Positions 17,147-27,628 are shown, counted from the first letter of the stretch. The stretch is DNA of 64,000 nucleotides from Oscillospiraceae bacterium (GCA_031269355.1 JAISZG010000041.1:40289-104288); one strand, 5' to 3'. Notes: generated by a model from the sequence alone, not told the origin. Numbers and translations: made by a program.

Positions 17147-18361
17147 TCAGGTGCGGTAATCACCATTTATACGCACATATTCATATGAAAGATCGCATCC
17201 CCACGCCGTCGCCGCGCCGCCGCCGCGCCCCATATCGATGAGCAGCTCGACCTCCGGCGCCAGCAATATTGTGCGCGCCTGCGTTTCAGAGAACGGCACG
17301 CCGCTTCCGTTTTCGCACAATAGCAGCTCTCCGTGATCGGAAGCTATGACGACGGATATGTCGTCGACGGAAAAATCACCGGGCGTATAGCCTATCGCGC
17401 AAAGTATCCGTCCCCAATTCGCGTCCGCGCCAAACAGCGCGGCCTTGCACAAAGGCGACGTAACCACGCTTCGCGCGACCGCCCGCGCGAGCTCGTCGTC
17501 GTTCGCTCCCTTCACCTTAACGGTAATCAACCGCGTGGCGCCTTCCCCGTCGCGCGCTACCTCGCGCGCAAGCCGCGTCAACGCCTGGATCAACGCGTCC
17601 TGGAACGCGAAGAAATCCGCGCCTTCCGCTTCGATCGGCGGATTCCCGCACATGCCGTTTGCAAGAATGGAAACCATATCGTTCGTGGAGGTGTCTCCGT
17701 CCACCACGACTCGGTTGAACGTTTCGTCGACCGCGCGGAACAGCGCGCGGTGAAGTAGCGGCGCGGATATAGCGGCGTCCGTCGTCACAAAACAAAGCAT
17801 AGTCGCCATATTCGGCGCGATCATTCCGGAACCCTTGCACATCGCGCCTATCGCGCAAGCGGCGCCGGAAAGCTCAAATGAAACGGCGGCCTGCTTTTCG
17901 CGCGTATCCGTAGTCATAATAGCTTGCGCGGCGTCCATAGCGCCGTCCGACCGCGCCTGCGCGACCAGCGGCGGTATGCCAGACTCAATCGCGTCCAGAG
18001 GAAGCGGCTGACCTATCACGCCGGTCGAGGCGATTATCACATCGTCCGCCGAAATTCCCGCCTCCTTCGCCAGCAGATCGCACATGGCGTTTGCTATATC
18101 CACGCCGTCCGCATTGCAGGTGTTCGCGTTGCCGCTGTTGCATAACACCGCCCGCGCCAGACCGTCGGACAGATGCTCGCGCGTAACGGCGATGGGCGCC
18201 CCAAATACTTTGTTGCGCGTGTAGACCGCAGCCGCCGTGCACTGCGCATCGGATATTATAAGCGCGAGATCCTTTTTCGACGCGTTCTTGCGAATTCCGC
18301 AGTGCACCCCCGCCGCCCTGAACCCCTTGGGCGCGCAGACGCCGTTATCAATCCATTCCAT
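17147..18361 (-). CDS. argJ: bifunctional glutamate N-acetyltransferase / ornithine acetyltransferase
   Basis: 404 residues. ArgJ self-cleaves into two chains at an Ala-Thr bond. Here the site is NMA|TMLC with Thr187, the catalytic nucleophile of the mature beta chain. The oxyanion region ASTGVIG (residues 111-117) and the C-terminal YEYVRINGDYRT are conserved. It recycles acetyl groups from acetylornithine to glutamate; because no argA or argE is seen nearby, it may also make the first acetylglutamate. AGGAGA precedes ATG 18361. Between argC and argB in the operon. Confidence 0.96.
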   Translation of the reverse strand: MEWIDNGVCAPKGFRAAGVHCGIRKNASKKDLALIISDAQCTAAAVYTRNKVFGAPIAVTREHLSDGLARAVLCNSGNANTCNADGVDIANAMCDLLAKEAGISADDVIIASTGVIGQPLPLDAIESGIPPLVAQARSDGAMDAAQAIMTTDTREKQAAVSFELSGAACAIGAMCKGSGMIAPNMATMLCFVTTDAAISAPLLHRALFRAVDETFNRVVVDGDTSTNDMVSILANGMCGNPPIEAEGADFFAFQDALIQALTRLAREVARDGEGATRLITVKVKGANDDELARAVARSVVTSPLCKAALFGADANWGRILCAIGYTPGDFSVDDISVVIASDHGELLLCENGSGVPFSETQARTILLAPEVELLIDMGRGGGAATAWGCDLSYEYVRINGDYRT

Positions 18362-18400
18362 TAATGGTTTCTCCTTTAATATTAATACATATTTAAACGT

Positions 18401-19327
18401 TCAAAACCCGGCGTCCTCGTCAAATCCCAGCGCAATATTCATGCATTGCATCGCCGCGCCCGACGCGCCTTTCCCCAGGTTATCGAACGTGCTCGCGATC
18501 GTGACGCGCTCGTCGCATCCCGTCACATATATTACAAGATCGTTCGACCCCGCAAGGCTATTCGCGCTGATGAAACCGTCGGACGGCGCGGGTTCAACCC
18601 GAACGAAACGCGCGCCCTGGTAATAGGATCGGAAGAACTCGCCCAGCGCGCCTATAGTTATCGAACGCGCGAAGTCAGCCGCGTGCAGCGGTACGCTGAC
18701 TATCATGCCCGCAAAGAAATCGCATACGATCGGGTTGAATATCGGCGGAGACGATAGCCCCGCGATTTTCGTCATTTCGGGAAGATGTTTATGCATTTGG
18801 GAGAGACCGTACGGGCGCGGCGCGTCCAGCGACGAACTGCGGTCGGAAGCTTCATATTCCGCGATCATCTTTGAACCGCCGCCGCTGTAGCCGGTAAGGC
18901 TGTGGCACGAGATCAAAGCGTCCGGCGGCAGCCAGCCTTCCGCTATCAGCGGCGCGACCAGCGCGATAAAGCCGGTCGCGTGGCAGCCGGGTACGGCGAT
19001 GCGCTTTGCTGCGGCGATCGCGGCGCGGCGATCATTCGACAGTTCCGGAAAGCCGTACGTCCAGCCCGCGTTCGTGCGATGCGCGGTGCTCGCATCCAGT
19101 ATCACGACATTTGGATTTGTCACCAGCGCAGCCGCTTCCCGAGCCGCGTCGTCCGGCAGGCACAAAAACACCGCGTCCGCCGCGTTCATCAGCCGCGCCC
19201 GCTCTATAGGATCTTTGCGCAGCGCGGGATCGATCGTAAGCAGCTTAATATCGCCGCGCCGCTCCAATCTGTCCCGCAGCTTTAGCCCCGTCGTACCAGC
19301 CTGCCCGTCTATGAATACTCTTCTCAT
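18401..19327 (-). CDS. argC: N-acetyl-gamma-glutamyl-phosphate reductase (short, type 2)
   Basis: 308 residues, shorter than the usual ~345 and matching the type 2 subfamily. The N-terminus VFIDGQAGTTGLKLRDRL is the type 2 nucleotide-binding motif. The catalytic cysteine is in AVPGCHATGF (about residue 154), followed by HSLTGYSGGGSKMIAEYE. It reduces acetylglutamyl phosphate to the semialdehyde. First gene of argCJBD, with a consensus promoter about 50 bases upstream. AGGTGA lies only 3 bases before ATG, a short spacing. Confidence 0.94.
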   Translation of the reverse strand: MRRVFIDGQAGTTGLKLRDRLERRGDIKLLTIDPALRKDPIERARLMNAADAVFLCLPDDAAREAAALVTNPNVVILDASTAHRTNAGWTYGFPELSNDRRAAIAAAKRIAVPGCHATGFIALVAPLIAEGWLPPDALISCHSLTGYSGGGSKMIAEYEASDRSSSLDAPRPYGLSQMHKHLPEMTKIAGLSSPPIFNPIVCDFFAGMIVSVPLHAADFARSITIGALGEFFRSYYQGARFVRVEPAPSDGFISANSLAGSNDLVIYVTGCDERVTIASTFDNLGKGASGAAMQCMNIALGFDEDAGF

Positions 19328-19341
19328 TATTCACCTGTTTT

Positions 19342-19384
19342 TGTATATTATGCAAAATAGCGCGTCGCATATGCATATTATACA
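19342..19384 (-). promoter_or_regulatory. pair of ARG-box-like operator elements
   Basis: Two related imperfect palindromes, 30 bp apart: TGTATATTATGCA (19342-19354) and TGCATATTATACA (19372-19384). The second overlaps the -10 box and the first lies in the early leader, an ideal arrangement for repression. ArgR/AhrC operators have a TGnAT...ATnCA pattern. The spacing here (5-3-5) is one base shorter than the usual 5-4-5, so assignment to ArgR is tentative. Confidence 0.45.
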
Positions 19385-19404
19385 GTATGCCAGGTATTTG
19401 TCAA
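19377..19404 (-). promoter_or_regulatory. argCJBD promoter
   Basis: Minus strand TTGACA (19404-19399), 16 bases, perfect TATAAT (19382-19377). Expected start near 19370. The -10 box lies within an operator-like repeat. Confidence 0.8.
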
Positions 19405-19531
19405 GGGTGTGGCGTGAAATGCGAAAAAAAACCGGCAAAAAAGGAAATGCTTGTCCGCCGTAGAAATAGTCATTCATTAAAAATATAACAAACGAATCCG
19501 CTGCCCTGATTCGTTGGCGGGAGGAATGAGT

Positions 19532-22298
<2,767 letters not shown>

Positions 22299-22378
22299 TG
22301 GGCGACGCCGCACATAGTTATTTTTAATCTAATTTACTATTTATCGTTTTTATATCCGAATCGGCTTTTATCCGCCCC

Positions 22379-22407
22379 TTGTGCAAAACCCGATTTCGGT
22401 ATACAAT
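22379..22407 (+). promoter_or_regulatory. promoter of the deoR-epimerase-rpiB operon
   Basis: TTGTGC (22379-22384), 17 bases, TACAAT (22402-22407); start expected near 22414, about 55 bases before the regulator gene. Confidence 0.65.
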
Positions 22408-22434
22408 AATCGACATAAAACTCGACCGGTTTTG
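22384..22434 (+). promoter_or_regulatory. inverted repeat flanking the -10 box
   Basis: CAAAACC (22384-22390) and GGTTTTG (22428-22434) form a 7 bp inverted repeat around the -10 box and start site. This could be the autoregulatory operator of the DeoR-family product. No protein-specific consensus is known to me. Confidence 0.35.
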
Positions 22435-22469
22435 CGCCGGGGCGCATCACCGCCGACGAAGGAGGAAGC

Positions 22470-23312
22470 ATGCTCGCGATGGAGCGGCGCAGCCAAATCC
22501 TAGCGCGGCTGCAGAGCGAGGGCAACGTTGTCGTCGCCGATCTCAGCCGCTTATACCGCGTTACGGAGGAAACCATCCGGCGCGATCTGGACAAGCTCGA
22601 GCAGGAAGGATACGCCCGTAAAACCTACGGCGGCGCGGTGCGCGCGGAAAGCTCGCAGGTCGATTTGCCATATATCGTACGCACGCTTACGCATGTCGAT
22701 GAAAAGCAGGCCATCGCGAATCTTATCGCCGCGCGCGTGCCGGACGGCGCCAGCCTCGCGTTGGACGCGAGTTCCAGCGCTCTGTTTGCCGCGCGCGCGC
22801 TGCTGGGCAAAAAGCGGCTGTCGCTTATAACAAACTCGATTGAAATCCTGACGGAGCTTGTGGGAAAAACCGATTGGAATATTCTCTCGACCGGCGGCAC
22901 CCTTAAAGGAAACGGGCTGGCTTTGATTGGTCCGCCAGCCGAACGAATGATAGAGAACTTCCACGTTAACTGGGCGGTGCTCTCGTCAAAAGGGCTTGAC
23001 GCTTCCATGGGGTTTATGGACGCGAACGAGCAGGACGCGCAGATAAAGCGCGCGTTTATAAGGCAGGCGTCGCACACGGTATTCCTGGTGGATTCGAGTA
23101 AGTTTAATCAGCAGTCGTTCGTTCAGATCGCGCCTTTAGGCGCTGCGGAGTGGATAGTCACGGACGCCGCGCCAGACGCCTTGTGGATTGATCGCCTGAA
23201 CGATGCGGGCGTCAGCCTTCTTACGCCGCAGGCGGAGTATATTCAATCGCGAACCGTTCCGGGTGAAATACCGAGAGATATCTCAAGGGAAATCTCGGGA
23301 GATATTTTATGA
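22470..23312 (+). CDS. DeoR/GlpR family transcriptional regulator
   Basis: 280 residues. The N-terminal helix-turn-helix (ERRSQILARLQSEGNVVVAD, then LSRLYRVTEETIRRDLDKLE) is canonical DeoR. The C-terminal ISOCOT-type sugar-phosphate sensor includes SLALDASSSALFAARAL and FLVDSSKFNQQSF. AGGAGG precedes ATG 22470. The last four bases overlap the epimerase gene as ATGA. It probably responds to a phosphorylated sugar handled by the two downstream enzymes and represses its own operon. Confidence 0.93.
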   Translation: MLAMERRSQILARLQSEGNVVVADLSRLYRVTEETIRRDLDKLEQEGYARKTYGGAVRAESSQVDLPYIVRTLTHVDEKQAIANLIAARVPDGASLALDASSSALFAARALLGKKRLSLITNSIEILTELVGKTDWNILSTGGTLKGNGLALIGPPAERMIENFHVNWAVLSSKGLDASMGFMDANEQDAQIKRAFIRQASHTVFLVDSSKFNQQSFVQIAPLGAAEWIVTDAAPDALWIDRLNDAGVSLLTPQAEYIQSRTVPGEIPRDISREISGDIL

Positions 23313-23998
23313 AGTCTAAGCCTAAGTTTTGCCCGTCGCTTATGTGTTTGGATTTGCTTCGCCCGGAGAGCCAGCTGGACGCGCTGTCCCGGCGCGCGGA
23401 TATAGGGCATCTGGATATTATGGACGGGCACTTCGCGCCAAACCTCGCGATATCGCCCGGCCAGGTGCGCGCGTTCCGCCAAGCCTCGTCTCTCCCGATG
23501 GAAGCGCATTTGATGGTGACTAACCCCGAGTTCTGGATAGATGTGTTCGCGGAAACGGGCGTCGAGGAAATCACGATTCATCGGGAGACTATCGACTCGA
23601 ACGCGTTCCGGCTGATTCGCAGGATCCGCGAACTTGGCCGCTCTCCCGGACTCGCGCTGTGCCCCGCAACGCCCGTGGAGCATGCGGCGCATCTGCTGGA
23701 TTCCATTGGAGTGCTCGCAATAATGACCGTAGACGTGGGATATTCCGGCCAGAAATTCATTCCGCAGATGCTCCAAAAAGTTGAGAGCGCGCGCGAATTG
23801 CGCGAAAAGTATCGTTATAATTATGAGATTCAAGTCGACGGCGGATGCGGGTTGGATACGTTTAATGCGCTGAGGCAGGCCGGCGCGGATCGATTCGTAC
23901 TGGGAAGCTCGCTTTTTGGTTACGAGCGCGATATTAACGCGGCGTTCGATCGAGTGCTGCGCGAATATAAAGAAGCGACTGGAGAAGAACCGCGATGA
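23309..23998 (+). CDS. ribulose/allulose-phosphate 3-epimerase family enzyme
   Basis: 229-residue TIM-barrel epimerase. Motifs: CPSLMCLDLL, HLDIMDGHFAPNLAISP (metal-binding His and Asp), MEAHLMVTNPE, and IQVDGGCGLDTF. The variants HLDIMDGHFAPN and MTVDVGYSGQKFIPQ resemble D-allulose-6-phosphate epimerases (AlsE) more than housekeeping Rpe. This fits pairing with RpiB, as in allose catabolism. ATGA overlaps at both ends indicate tight translational coupling. AlsE versus Rpe is a judgement from motif shape and context. Confidence 0.88.
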   Translation: MKSKPKFCPSLMCLDLLRPESQLDALSRRADIGHLDIMDGHFAPNLAISPGQVRAFRQASSLPMEAHLMVTNPEFWIDVFAETGVEEITIHRETIDSNAFRLIRRIRELGRSPGLALCPATPVEHAAHLLDSIGVLAIMTVDVGYSGQKFIPQMLQKVESARELREKYRYNYEIQVDGGCGLDTFNALRQAGADRFVLGSSLFGYERDINAAFDRVLREYKEATGEEPR

Positions 23999-24510
23999 CA
24001 GATTGCGCGTCCATACCTGAAATCAGTAGTTCCTCTATCGCAAAACGGCGCGTCGCGCTTGCCAGCGATCACGCCGGATTTGCGCTTAAGGCAGAGATAC
24101 GCGAACACTTACGCGCGCGCGGATTCGACGTAAACGATTTTGGCGCGCACGGCGCGGAATCTGTCGATTATCCTGCGTACGCCGCAGCCGTGGCGCGCGC
24201 GGTGCGCGACGTGAACGGTGCGTTCGAATGCGGCGTGCTCGTTTGCGGAACCGGGCTTGGCATGTCGATCGCCGCGAACAAATTCAGCGGCATACGCTGC
24301 GCGGTCTGTTCGGAGCCGTACTCCGCCCGGCTAGCGCGTCAGCATAACAACGCGAACATACTCGCGCTCGGCGCGCGGGTCGTCGGTATAGATATGGCGA
24401 AGGATATCGTGGACGCGTACCTGAACGCGCGCTTTGAACTGCGGCACCAGCGGCGGCTGGATCAAATAAAAGAACTCGAGCGCGCGGAAAGCTGCGGTTC
24501 TTCAGTATAG
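23995..24510 (+). CDS. rpiB: RpiB/LacAB family sugar-phosphate isomerase
   Basis: 171 residues, with an N-terminal extension of about 18 residues before VALASDHAGFALKAEI. The catalytic cysteine motif is GVLVCGTGLGMSIAANKF and the downstream region shows SARLARQHNNANILALGARV. It isomerises ribose-5-phosphate or allose-6-phosphate; with the adjacent AlsE-like epimerase an allose-type route is plausible. No sugar kinase or transporter is encoded next to it. Confidence 0.93.
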   Translation: MTDCASIPEISSSSIAKRRVALASDHAGFALKAEIREHLRARGFDVNDFGAHGAESVDYPAYAAAVARAVRDVNGAFECGVLVCGTGLGMSIAANKFSGIRCAVCSEPYSARLARQHNNANILALGARVVGIDMAKDIVDAYLNARFELRHQRRLDQIKELERAESCGSSV

Positions 24511-24525
24511 GCGGTTCGCTAGGCG

Positions 24526-24566
24526 TTTCAATATTTATTGAAACATAGATATAAATGTATTAAAAT
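24526..24566 (+). promoter_or_regulatory. metNI promoter with overlapping inverted repeat
   Basis: TTGAAA (24538-24543), 17 bases, TAAAAT (24561-24566). A perfect 7 bp inverted repeat TTTCAAT/ATTGAAA (24526-24532 and 24537-24543) overlaps the -35 box and could bind a repressor. There is no room for a SAM riboswitch before the gene. Confidence 0.6.
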
Positions 24567-24592
24567 GATTGCGAATGGGCGGTGGCGCATAC

Positions 24593-25411
24593 GTGCCTGA
24601 AATCATCCTGCAAACGCGCGGATTAAGTAAGCGGTTCGCGACAGGCGATCCCGTGCTGGAAGATGTCGATCTGGATATTACGGCCGGTGAAATATTTGGC
24701 TTGATTGGCAAAAGCGGCGCTGGCAAGAGTACGCTCGCGCGGTGCGTCAACTTTCTCGAACGCCCATCTTCTGGAGACGTGCTGTTCGAAGGCAAGCCTC
24801 TATCCTCGCTCGCGCCGCGAGATTTATACAAAGCCCGCCGTTCGATGGGTATGATATTCCAGCAATTCAATCTGCTTATGCAGCGAAGCGTATTGGGCAA
24901 CGTGCTGTTCCCGATGGAGATCGCCCATTGGAAAAAGAGCAAAGCGGTGGCGCGCGCGAAAGAGCTGCTCGATCTAGTGAAGCTGTCGGATAAGGAAAAC
25001 GCTTATCCTGCCACGCTGTCGGGCGGCCAGCGCCAGCGAGTCGCGATCGCGCGCGCGATGGCGCTAAGTCCCCGTGTGCTGCTGTGCGACGAGGCGACAA
25101 GCGCGCTAGATCCCGAGACGACCCGCGGCATACTCGCGCTGCTGCGCGATATCAATCAGCGGCTGGGAGTCACAATAATTGTTATTACACATGAAATGCT
25201 TGTGATAGAGTCGATCTGCACGCGCGTGGCGATACTGGATAACAGCCACGTCGCCGAGATCGGACCGGTGCGCGAGGTGTTTACGCATCCCAAAACAGAG
25301 GCTGCGCGCGCGCTCGTACAGAGCGACGGCCGCGCCGAGCGATTGCTGCGGCTGATAGAATCGAACGGCCTTACCGTTGAGGAGGTGCTTTCGCGTGTCG
25401 GGATTGTATGA
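24593..25411 (+). CDS. MetN-like methionine-type ABC transporter ATP-binding protein
   Basis: About 272 residues. Walker A GKSGAGKST, signature LSGGQRQRVAIARAM and Walker B VLLCDEATSALD are intact. RCVNFLERPSSGDVLFEGKP is typical of the MetN clade. The protein is shorter than usual MetN (about 340) and lacks the C-terminal ACT-like sensing domain that gives methionine feedback. GTG 24593 is preferred because the promoter's start point is near 24573; TTG 24569 and ATG 24575 are in-frame alternatives. Substrate class is inferred. Confidence 0.88.
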   Translation: MPEIILQTRGLSKRFATGDPVLEDVDLDITAGEIFGLIGKSGAGKSTLARCVNFLERPSSGDVLFEGKPLSSLAPRDLYKARRSMGMIFQQFNLLMQRSVLGNVLFPMEIAHWKKSKAVARAKELLDLVKLSDKENAYPATLSGGQRQRVAIARAMALSPRVLLCDEATSALDPETTRGILALLRDINQRLGVTIIVITHEMLVIESICTRVAILDNSHVAEIGPVREVFTHPKTEAARALVQSDGRAERLLRLIESNGLTVEEVLSRVGIV

Positions 25412-26048
25412 GATGCTCATAAAGGGAATCAAGGAAACGCTGTATATGACGCTGTGGTCGACCGCGTTGGCGTATGCGCTGGGGCTGCCGCTGGGCGTGA
25501 TATTGGTGGCGACGGATCGCGGCGGTCTGCGCCCCATGCGCGGACTAAACGCCGCGCTGGGCATTATCATTAACATCGCCCGTTCGATACCGTTTTTGAT
25601 ATTGCTAATCGCTGTAATTCCGCTGACACGCGCGATAGTCGGCAGGATGGTCGGTTCGACCGCAACCATCGTTCCGCTAACGCTAAGCGCCGCGCCGTTC
25701 ATCGCGCGGCTTGTCGAATCCTCTCTTAAGGAAGTCGACGCGGGGGTGGTGCAGGCGGCGCGCTCGATGGGCGCGTCTCCTATGCAGATCATCTGCAAGG
25801 TGCTGCTGCCGGAAGCGCGGCCTTCATTGCTTCTCGGAGCGGCTATCGCGATTACGACGATACTTGGCTATTCCGCTATGGCAGGCATCGTAGGCGGCGG
25901 CGGCCTTGGCGATATTGCGATTCGATATGGATATTACCGATATCAACGGGATACTATGCTGATTACCGTCGCGCTGCTCGTGCTTATAGTGCAGGCGTTC
26001 CAGGAAGTCGGAGCGCGTGCGGCGAAACGAATCGACCGGCGCATCTGA
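25395..26048 (+). CDS. MetI-like ABC transporter permease
   Basis: 217 residues, about five membrane helices. The EAA loop (VVQAARSMGASPMQIICKVL, then LPEA) and the C-terminal GGGGLGDIAIRYGYYRYQ are MetI hallmarks. GTG 25395 has GAGGAGG upstream, and the gene overlaps the ATPase gene by 17 bases. No MetQ-type lipoprotein follows; the next gene is convergent. Confidence 0.92.
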   Translation: MSGLYEMLIKGIKETLYMTLWSTALAYALGLPLGVILVATDRGGLRPMRGLNAALGIIINIARSIPFLILLIAVIPLTRAIVGRMVGSTATIVPLTLSAAPFIARLVESSLKEVDAGVVQAARSMGASPMQIICKVLLPEARPSLLLGAAIAITTILGYSAMAGIVGGGGLGDIAIRYGYYRYQRDTMLITVALLVLIVQAFQEVGARAAKRIDRRI

Positions 26049-26080
26049 TGAAATACGTTATAAAAATTTATTTTTATCGA

Positions 26081-27241
26081 TCATAATTCATATGATTGGC
26101 CGAGCAATGGATCGTCTACCGCGATAATTTTTCCGTTCTCATAATAAACCCGAGGAACGCGGCGGCCTGTCAGGCACATCGGCTCGTTGCGATTGGAGCC
26201 TATCCAGTTCGCGAATTCCTCCAGCGATATCGCGTCCGCGCCTTCGCCTCCAAGCAGCGTCGCCGTATCTCCGACGCGCGCTTGCGGGATATCCGTCACG
26301 TCTATCATAAGCTGATCCATACACGGCAATCCCGCGTAAGGAGCGCGCATGCCGCAAAGCGCGGCCTGTCCGCGCGCGCTCAATCTGCGGATCAGCCCGT
26401 CCGCATAACCTATGGGCAGCGTCGCAATGCGGGAAGGGCGGCGAACGAAATATGTCTCGTCATATCCCACGCCGTCTCCCTCCGGGATATCGCGAATCGA
26501 TACTATCCGCGCGCGCAGCCGCATCGCCGTATGAGGCTTGAACGGCGTTTCCCTGGAGCGGCTTCCGTATAGCAGTGCGCCCACGCGCGCCATGCCGTAT
26601 CGCCACTGCGGATATCGGAACAGCGCGATGCTGTCCGCAACGTGCTTTGGAATAGTAAAACCGCTAGCCTCAATCGCGCCGTTCACGCGCTCGAAGCGCT
26701 CGATCTGCGCGCGATCGTGCGCTTCATCCAGAAGCGCGAGATGAGTGAACAACCCATCCAGGCGCAGAGCGGGCATTTCTAATATTTTCGGTATATCGCG
26801 TATCGCATCCTCCGCCGTCATACCCAACCGATGAAATCCGGTGTCCAGTTTCAGATGCGCGCAGGCGACGGCGTTCAGCGCGGCGGCAATGGAGCTTACC
26901 CGACGCGCTTCGTCCAGCGAGCACAGCGTTACCGCAATGCGCTCCTTTATGGCCGGAAGCAGTAAATCTTCCGACACCGCGCCCATCGCCCATAGCGGCA
27001 TATCGCGGAAGCGCGCGCGCAGCGATAGCGCCTCGCGAATGGACGCGGTCGCGATTAATTTTGCGCCGCCTTCATAAAACGCCCGCGCCGCGCGCGGCAT
27101 CCCGTGTCCGTACGCGTCCGCCTTCACAACCGCCGCTATGGGCAGGTTGTTTGCGTGCGCGCGGGTTTGAGCCAGGTTATGTCGAAGCGCGTCCAAATCA
27201 ATTTCCTGCCAGACGTCTCCGCGCCATGGTTGTCCGTTCAA
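26081..27241 (-). CDS. alr: alanine racemase
   Basis: About 386 residues; makes D-alanine for peptidoglycan. The PLP lysine is in AAVVKADAYGHGMPRAA near the N-terminus; the catalytic tyrosine region is VGYDETYFVRRPSRIATLPI and GYADGLIRR follows. Start choice: a perfect TATAAT overlaps the in-frame ATG at 27262, so transcription begins near 27254. TTG 27241 has GGAGGGG six bases upstream and is the likely start. Convergent with metI. Confidence 0.93.
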   Translation of the reverse strand: MNGQPWRGDVWQEIDLDALRHNLAQTRAHANNLPIAAVVKADAYGHGMPRAARAFYEGGAKLIATASIREALSLRARFRDMPLWAMGAVSEDLLLPAIKERIAVTLCSLDEARRVSSIAAALNAVACAHLKLDTGFHRLGMTAEDAIRDIPKILEMPALRLDGLFTHLALLDEAHDRAQIERFERVNGAIEASGFTIPKHVADSIALFRYPQWRYGMARVGALLYGSRSRETPFKPHTAMRLRARIVSIRDIPEGDGVGYDETYFVRRPSRIATLPIGYADGLIRRLSARGQAALCGMRAPYAGLPCMDQLMIDVTDIPQARVGDTATLLGGEGADAISLEEFANWIGSNRNEPMCLTGRRVPRVYYENGKIIAVDDPLLGQSYEL

Positions 27242-27260
27242 ACATATCCCCTCCGGGATC

Positions 27261-27289
27261 ATTATACGGCAGGCGGCGCGCGGAGGCAA
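27261..27289 (-). promoter_or_regulatory. alr promoter
   Basis: Minus strand TTGCCT (27289-27284), 17 bases, TATAAT (27266-27261). It places the start point downstream of the in-frame ATG 27262 and thereby supports the TTG start. Confidence 0.6.
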
Positions 27290-27330
27290 TCGCTGACTTT
27301 TTCGACCGATTGCCTTATGCAGCGCGCGCT

Positions 27331-27362
27331 TGTTTCTTCAACCGATACTGTTTCTTCAACCG
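27331..27362. repeat. 14 bp direct repeat
   Basis: TGTTTCTTCAACCG occurs at 27331-27344 and 27349-27362, 18 bp apart, between the divergent alr and aroF promoters. Could be a regulator site or a slippage product. Confidence 0.7.
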
Positions 27363-27382
27363 CCCCCCCCCAAATATTATCA

Positions 27383-27411
27383 TTGACAACTCCCCTCTCG
27401 CGCGGTATATT
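27383..27411 (+). promoter_or_regulatory. promoter of the aromatic leader and aroF-tyrA
   Basis: TTGACA (27383-27388), 17 bases, TATATT (27406-27411). Start expected near 27418, giving a short 5' end before the leader-peptide ribosome site. Confidence 0.8.
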
Positions 27412-27439
27412 AATTCCATCCTATCGACGGAGGTATCCC

Positions 27440-27571
27440 ATGCCTCGCACGCGCGCGCAGCTAAATCATCGGAATGATCGTCGCCTCGCCTTATCGGCGA
27501 GCTTTGCGATTGTTCCGGCTTTTTATTATTATGCCTATATTAAGGTGATGATTTGTGAATCGCATCCGTAG
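27440..27571 (+). CDS. tyrosine/phenylalanine-rich leader peptide (attenuator)
   Basis: A 43-codon ORF with GGAGG six bases before ATG 27440. Its last third contains codons for Ala-Phe-Tyr-Tyr-Tyr-Ala-Tyr (27518-27538); all four tyrosine codons are TAT. Tyrosine is otherwise absent. The ORF ends at TAG 27569-27571, inside the antiterminator region. It lies between a consensus promoter and an intrinsic terminator, before DAHP synthase and prephenate dehydrogenase. This is the classical architecture of a ribosome-stalling leader, like E. coli pheA or trp. The peptide itself probably has no other function; the call is inferred from codons and RNA geometry. Confidence 0.82.
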   Translation: MPRTRAQLNHRNDRRLALSASFAIVPAFYYYAYIKVMICESHP

Positions 27572-27609
27572 CGCGGCAGAGCAAAACCAGCGCACAGGCG
27601 GTGAGATTC
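27557..27609 (+). promoter_or_regulatory. predicted antiterminator pairing
   Basis: GAATCGCATC (27557-27566) can pair with GGTGAGATTC (27600-27609): nine pairs with one G-A mismatch and one G-T. This uses the 5' arm of the terminator and so excludes it. The upstream strand begins about 18 nt after the last tyrosine codon. A ribosome stalled there leaves it free, while one reaching the stop codon at 27569 covers it. A competing small hairpin GATT/AATC (27550-27561) is also possible. Confidence 0.65.
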
Positions 27610-27628
27610 ACGAATCTCACCGCTTTTT
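27598..27628 (+). terminator. attenuator terminator before aroF
   Basis: GCGGTGAGATT (27598-27608) pairs with AATCTCACCGC (27613-27623), an 11 bp perfect stem with loop CACG, followed by five T residues. It lies 68 bases before the aroF start. Confidence 0.88.

Noticed and set aside
24511..24592. SAM riboswitch before metNI
   Set aside because: Only about 80 bases are available, the promoter lies inside it, and no S-box core is present.
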